Part shown: positions 60,156 through 64,000 of the stretch, piece by piece
Layout: each line of letters begins with the position of its first letter
Numbering within the stretch: the stretch's first letter is position 1
Assembly (NCBI RefSeq): GCF_021405525.1
Contig: NZ_JAGQAG010000001.1
Coordinates: forward strand, 3,754,856 to 3,818,855
Source of the DNA: Ruegeria pomeroyi
GTDB taxonomy: Bacteria; Pseudomonadota; Alphaproteobacteria; Rhodobacterales; Rhodobacteraceae
Direction of reading: 5' to 3'
DNA length: 64,000 nt
The notes under the pieces: generated by a model
The model's database searches: none
Told to the model about the DNA's origin: nothing
Seen by the model: the letters and a program-made list of their open reading frames with translations, nothing else
Program-made: the position numbers and the translations under genes

Positions 60156-62018
60156 TCATTCCGGCAAGCCGGCCGCGCGCAACGCCTGCTCCAGGCGCGC
60201 AAGCGTGCTACCTTCGCGATAGGGATAGATATCGGGCAGGTTGGCAATCGTGATGCCGGGTTGAAGCGCAAGTGCCTCGACCACTTCCCATTCGGCATCC
60301 TCGGTCTGGTCCATCTCGGTCAGGATCGCGCCTTGCAGCAGACGTTGGCGCAGTGCTTCGGGGTTTCTTTCCAGCGCTTCGGTACTCCACTCCAGCGCCG
60401 CTTCCAGGTTGCCAAGGCTGAAATGCACCTCGGCGATTGCATTCAGATAGGGGAACGGTGCCCGCGGGTTCAGGCGCATGGCATGTTCGAACCCGGTCAG
60501 GGCGCGCTCCGGCTCACCGGCGTAATGCCAGTTCCAGGCCTGCATTCCGAAACCATCGGCATAGTTCGGGTCAAGCTTGACCGCTTGTGCGAAAGAGGCA
60601 TCGGCCTTGTCGTATTCCCGGCGAAACATGTGAACCAGTCCCAGCGAGGCATGGACGGCGGGCAACTCGGGGTCGATCGCCACCGCCTGACGGGCGAGCC
60701 GGTACGCGGTTTCCAGCGATTCGGCGCTAGCGGTCAGCGAGACGCCGGTGCGATTGGTATAGGTCGTTGCAAGGATGGCCTTTGCCAGCGCGAAATCCGG
60801 GTCCAGATCCAGCGTGGACCACAAGTAGGCCTGGGCCGCCTTGCGCGATTCATCGTTGAACCGCCAGATCTCCTCCCATGCGCGCAGGAACAGATCATAG
60901 GCCTCCAGATTGTCGGTATGGCGCTTTGACAACCGCCGCCGCTGATCCTGTGTCAATTCGATCTTTAGCGCGTCGATAATCTGCGAGGCGACCTGATCCT
61001 GTAATGCGAAGAGATCGCTGAACTCGCGGTCCAGCCGTCCGGCCCACAATTGGAACCCGGTCGTGCCATCGACCAGATTGGCATTGATGCGGACGTGATC
61101 GCCGGCGCGCTGCACGCTGCCTTCGACCACATACCGCACGCCCAGAACCTTGTGGACGGTCTGCGCGTCCATCGCCTCTTGCCGGTCGCGAAAGGAAAAG
61201 CTGGTGTTGCGGGCAATGACCAGCAGGCCGCCGATCTGGCTGAGATCGTTGATCAGGTTGTCGGTCATACCGTCGCTGAAATAGGCCTGATCGGGATCGC
61301 CCGACAGGTTGGCGAAAGGCAGTACAACGAGCGAGGGCCGATCCTGAATGGGCGGTACCGCTATCGGGGCAACCTTGGCCGTTTCGTTGCCAGCGTTGCG
61401 ACCCAGCACAACATAACCCAGGCTGACGGCGGCGATGACAAGGAGGACCAGTGCAAGAGCAGGCGCGCGACGGCGCTTGAGTGGATCTGGCGCGCGGGCT
61501 GCATCGGCGCCGGTGCCTTCTGCCGACAGATGAAACACAGCGACCGGCTCGGTCACGTTCTTGACCATATGCTTGCCGCCATCAACGAAGTGAAGATCGG
61601 CTCGTTTCCGGGCCTGGTCATACACGTTTCGGGAAACCGCGATGCCTCCCGGTTGGGCCAGGGCCTCAATCCGCGAGGCGACGTTTACGCCGTCGCCATA
61701 GATATCATCCTCATCGACAATCACCTCTCCTAGGTTGATACCGATCCTGAGTTTCAGCGGATGGGTCCGCATCGCGGCCTGAATCTCGCAGGCACAATCA
61801 AGCGCGCTGGTAACACTGGCGAATTCCGCCAGCGCACCGTCACCCATCAATTTGACCAATCGCCCGTCATGGCGTGCCAGCGCCGGTTCGACATAGGTAC
61901 GGCGCGCATCAAGGACGAACGCAAGAGTGCCCGTCTCGTCCTCGCCCATCAGGCGGGTAAAGCCGACAACATCCAGCATCATGATGGCTGCCAGCCGTCG
62001 CTTTTCCTGTTCGGTCAT
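60156..62018 (-). CDS. Class III adenylate/guanylate cyclase with TPR region (membrane form)
   Basis: About 620 aa. The N-terminal cyclase domain has MLDVVGFTRLM, KLMGDG, DIYGDGVNVASRIE, so the metal, purine-selecting and transition-state residues are all present. A single membrane helix near residues 195-215 (ALALVLLVIAAVSLGYVVLG) follows. Then come a TolB/FlgO-like segment (SFSFRDRQEAMD, YVVEGSVQ) and C-terminal tetratricopeptide repeats. It parallels the protein at 8703-10442, which lacks the helix. The TPR part would be periplasmic if the cyclase is cytoplasmic. ATGs at 62018 and 62036 are both possible. Confidence 0.88.
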   Translation of the reverse strand: MTEQEKRRLAAIMMLDVVGFTRLMGEDETGTLAFVLDARRTYVEPALARHDGRLVKLMGDGALAEFASVTSALDCACEIQAAMRTHPLKLRIGINLGEVIVDEDDIYGDGVNVASRIEALAQPGGIAVSRNVYDQARKRADLHFVDGGKHMVKNVTEPVAVFHLSAEGTGADAARAPDPLKRRRAPALALVLLVIAAVSLGYVVLGRNAGNETAKVAPIAVPPIQDRPSLVVLPFANLSGDPDQAYFSDGMTDNLINDLSQIGGLLVIARNTSFSFRDRQEAMDAQTVHKVLGVRYVVEGSVQRAGDHVRINANLVDGTTGFQLWAGRLDREFSDLFALQDQVASQIIDALKIELTQDQRRRLSKRHTDNLEAYDLFLRAWEEIWRFNDESRKAAQAYLWSTLDLDPDFALAKAILATTYTNRTGVSLTASAESLETAYRLARQAVAIDPELPAVHASLGLVHMFRREYDKADASFAQAVKLDPNYADGFGMQAWNWHYAGEPERALTGFEHAMRLNPRAPFPYLNAIAEVHFSLGNLEAALEWSTEALERNPEALRQRLLQGAILTEMDQTEDAEWEVVEALALQPGITIANLPDIYPYREGSTLARLEQALRAAGLPE

Positions 62019-62081
62019 GGCACCCCGACCTGTCATTCCCTGAGGTCACCTTAGCAAGTCGCCCGGTTCGGACCAACAGAC

Positions 62082-62762
62082 TTAGAACAGGTAGCTGTGC
62101 AGTTGGGCACCATTGTCACGCAGCCACTGGCGCTGCTCCAAATAGGGGCCATGAATGCGTGTCACCTCGGCCCAGAAACGTTGTGAGTGATTCATTTCAG
62201 CAAGATGCGCTACCTCATGCGCAGCCACGTAGCGCAGCACCGCGGGTGGCGTCAGGATCAGTCGCCACGAGAACATCAGCGCCCCCTCGGCGGTGCAGGA
62301 CCCCCAGCGCGAGCGGGTATCGCGCAGGCTGATCCGGGCATAGGGCCGGCCCAGTTCGGCTGCATAGAAATCGCAGGCCGCTGCCAGCCGGTCGCGCGCC
62401 AACTCGCGCAGGAAACGATGCAGACCCGCACCCATGGCAGCCTCTGGCACCCGGAGCTCTTTCGCCTGCCACAAGATACGGCTGCCGGACGCTGGAAGGA
62501 GAGGTGTCGGCACCCCTTCGATCGGTATTAAATCCCCATACCCTGTCTGCCGACGAGGTGTGTGTCTGGCCAGATGCCCACGGATCCATTCCGATTTGCT
62601 CTCGGCGAAATCCATGGCCTCACTCTCGGAAACTCCCACCGGCAAAGTCAGGGTTACCCGTCCATCCAACTGCGACACACGCAGGCTTATCCGTCGTGCC
62701 CGTGCCGAACGGCGCAGCGTCAGCTGCACCGGAGGTGTACCCGGAAGGTGGTGCTTTCCCAT
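62082..62762 (-). CDS. YgjP/SprT-like M48-type metallopeptidase domain protein
   Basis: 226-aa protein of the YgjP-like (DUF45) family. SLRDTRSRWGSCT and the zinc motif HEVAHLAEMNHSQRFWAEV (HExxH plus downstream His) are intact. Cytosolic, no signal peptide. Function unproven; the fold suggests a zinc peptidase. Divergent from the TIGR02300-type gene. Confidence 0.9.
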   Translation of the reverse strand: MGKHHLPGTPPVQLTLRRSARARRISLRVSQLDGRVTLTLPVGVSESEAMDFAESKSEWIRGHLARHTPRRQTGYGDLIPIEGVPTPLLPASGSRILWQAKELRVPEAAMGAGLHRFLRELARDRLAAACDFYAAELGRPYARISLRDTRSRWGSCTAEGALMFSWRLILTPPAVLRYVAAHEVAHLAEMNHSQRFWAEVTRIHGPYLEQRQWLRDNGAQLHSYLF

Positions 62763-62863
62763 ATGTACGCTCCCCTCGACGTAAAGGCTTTGACAGGCTG
62801 CACCTCATGTGGCACGAGGCCAGAATCTTCGAAGCGACTCATCAGATATCAAGGGGATTTCAC

Positions 62864-63190
62864 ATGCCCAAGGAAGAATGGGGTGTAAAGCGCGTTTGCC
62901 CGACTACCGGCAAACGGTTTTATGACCTGAACAAGAATCCGATCGTTAGCCCGTATACGGGCGAGGTCGTTGAACTCGACCTCGGCAAGGGTCGCATGAT
63001 CGCGGCCGATGCCGAAGACTCCGCCACTCGCAAAGCCCGCCAGACCACGGATGACGATGAAATCGTGCTGGATGACAGCGATGACGATTCGGTCGACATG
63101 GATCTGGATGATGACATCCTCGAGGACGATGATGACGAGGACAGCGTTTCGCTGGACGACATCAAGGATATGTCTTCGGACGACGAATGA
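62864..63190 (+). CDS. TIGR02300 family acidic protein
   Basis: 108-aa protein: an N-terminal block KEEWGVKRVCPTTGKRFYDL with one Cys and NPIVSPYTGEVVEL, then an extremely acidic Asp-rich tail (about residues 60-108). This is the TIGR02300 pattern, common in alphaproteobacteria and of unknown function. AAGGGGATT precedes the start. A strong terminator follows. Confidence 0.93.
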   Translation: MPKEEWGVKRVCPTTGKRFYDLNKNPIVSPYTGEVVELDLGKGRMIAADAEDSATRKARQTTDDDEIVLDDSDDDSVDMDLDDDILEDDDDEDSVSLDDIKDMSSDDE

Positions 63191-63211
63191 ATGGCGGCAT
63201 TCTAGCACTAG

Positions 63212-63238
63212 AAGGGCGGGCTAGACCCGCCCTTTTTT
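63212..63238 (+). terminator. Terminator of the TIGR02300-type gene
   Basis: AAGGGCGGG-CTAGA-CCCGCCCTT stem followed by a T-run. Confidence 0.92.
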
Positions 63239-63367
63239 GTGCCCAGCATCGCTATTTCTCCGTCATCAAGAAAAACGGCATGTCACGCAATTTTGGACTT
63301 GCACTCACCCGGCTGCTCTCATAAACGTCCGCTCACTGCAGCGATCCGAGTGATAGCTGACCGGTCA

Positions 63368-63443
<76 letters not shown>

Positions 63444-63568
63444 AAATTTCGATCTTCAATACCAATACAAGCAGTAAAGCTTGCTTCAGAAGTCTGATTT
63501 GTAGCGTCCGCCAAGATGGTGTGATTTCCCAGATGGCCTGAGTTCATGCTCAGGCGGCTTTCTTGGCT

Positions 63569-63835
63569 ATGGGCGTCACTGATCACCAGTTTCATGACGT
63601 CGAGGCCCCAGGCATTCAAGCCGCTCATGAAGTCCATCCGGAAGGTTTCGGTTTCTGATGGGCCGACACCCAAGCCAATGATTTGACGCCGCGCCTCTGT
63701 GTTGGCAACAACGTCGATTATGGCTGCCACGCAGACGATCCGCCCGCCTTGGCGTTGCTAGAAATATGGGGCGGTGAGCTAGTCCTCGGTTAGCGGGCGG
63801 TTCAGGAGCTCGCCTACGGTTGTGCGGGATCAAGC
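63569..63835 (-). pseudogene. Decayed IS256-family (mutator-type) transposase fragment
   Basis: The minus-strand frame reads LLNRPLTED-stop-LTAPYF-stop-QRQGGR and then IVCVAAIIDVVANTEARRQI, continuing IIGLGVGPSETETF to KLVISDAH. This follows the DDE core region of IS256-type transposases, but with two in-frame stops; beyond SDAH the sequence no longer matches. It lies about 125 bp downstream of tRNA-Ala, a typical place for mobile-element remains. From 63836 to 64000 I see nothing certain. Confidence 0.78.
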
Positions 63836-64000
63836 TGCATTCGATCAACAATTGGCTGGGCAACAATGAAGATGATGATCGCGTAGCATCTGTCAAGACC
63901 TGCAAACGAAAGTGCGCGCCGGGACCGTGTCGTTCGAAAACCGCGACGGATGGGCAGACAATATCTTTGTCTGCCATACAGGAATATGGGGATTATCTGT

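Overview
The window is a GC-rich, gene-dense chromosomal segment that reads as a marine alphaproteobacterium of the Rhodobacterales (roseobacter group, most like Ruegeria/Silicibacter). Pointers are the cbb3 oxidase operon with FnrL-type sites, hemN beside an FnrL-type regulator, a membrane-bound CycM-type cytochrome c, a Rhodobacter-type L-malyl-CoA lyase, and many roseobacter-style LysR/TetR/GntR/AraC and ABC-transport genes. This assignment comes from protein recognition alone; no database was searched.

Layout. 1-7.7 kb (minus strand): microaerobic respiration, with ccoNOQP followed by ccoG-ccoH-ccoI (ccoI runs off the left edge). Perfect FNR boxes lie before ccoN, before ccoG and between fnrL and hemN (13.9 kb), forming an oxygen-response circuit with a universal stress protein (7.9 kb). 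8.7-13.1 kb: an adenylate cyclase-TPR protein, a small YeaQ/GlsB-like membrane protein, and an unusual SHMT-like PLP enzyme divergent from a LysR regulator. 15.6-23.3 kb: an EF-G-like GTPase and a yejABEF peptide ABC importer. 23.4-32.2 kb: cycM, prephenate dehydratase, an SRPBCC protein, NudC, a 5'-nucleotidase-like phosphoesterase, the SRP RNA gene, rsgA, an alpha/beta hydrolase with its TetR regulator and twin operators, and a zinc metallopeptidase.

32.3-41.5 kb: a cobalamin riboswitch driving a small cysteine-rich protein, a dual-specificity-type phosphatase, a phosphonate-monoester-hydrolase-like sulfatase, then the remains of a rearranged rpmI-rplT-pheS-pheT locus. There pheS overlaps an AT-rich winged-helix/membrane gene, and beyond it lies a stop-interrupted 5' fragment of pheT. 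An AraC regulator, a PPOX flavoprotein and a Tat-exported amine oxidase sit between pheS and rplT.

41.4-51.9 kb: pyruvate kinase, an N-formylglutamate amidohydrolase, DUF1244, a thioesterase, a D-amino-acid cluster (D-amino-acid transaminase, DUF6544-like protein, DgcA epimerase, DgcN N-acyltransferase), a membrane methyltransferase, malyl-CoA lyase, an Asp/Glu racemase-like protein and a secreted PA14-like protein. 52-64 kb: an Lrp/LysE pair, two GyrI-like/AraC genes, accA, an MltB-type lipoprotein, a GntR-controlled NMT1/taurine-type ABC importer, a second cyclase-TPR protein, a YgjP-type metallopeptidase, a TIGR02300-type acidic protein, tRNA-Ala(GGC), and a decayed IS256-type transposase at the right edge.

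Two families of short intergenic repeats occur: a tandem-hairpin element (2 copies) and a 24-bp element with the conserved core AAATACTCC (3 copies).
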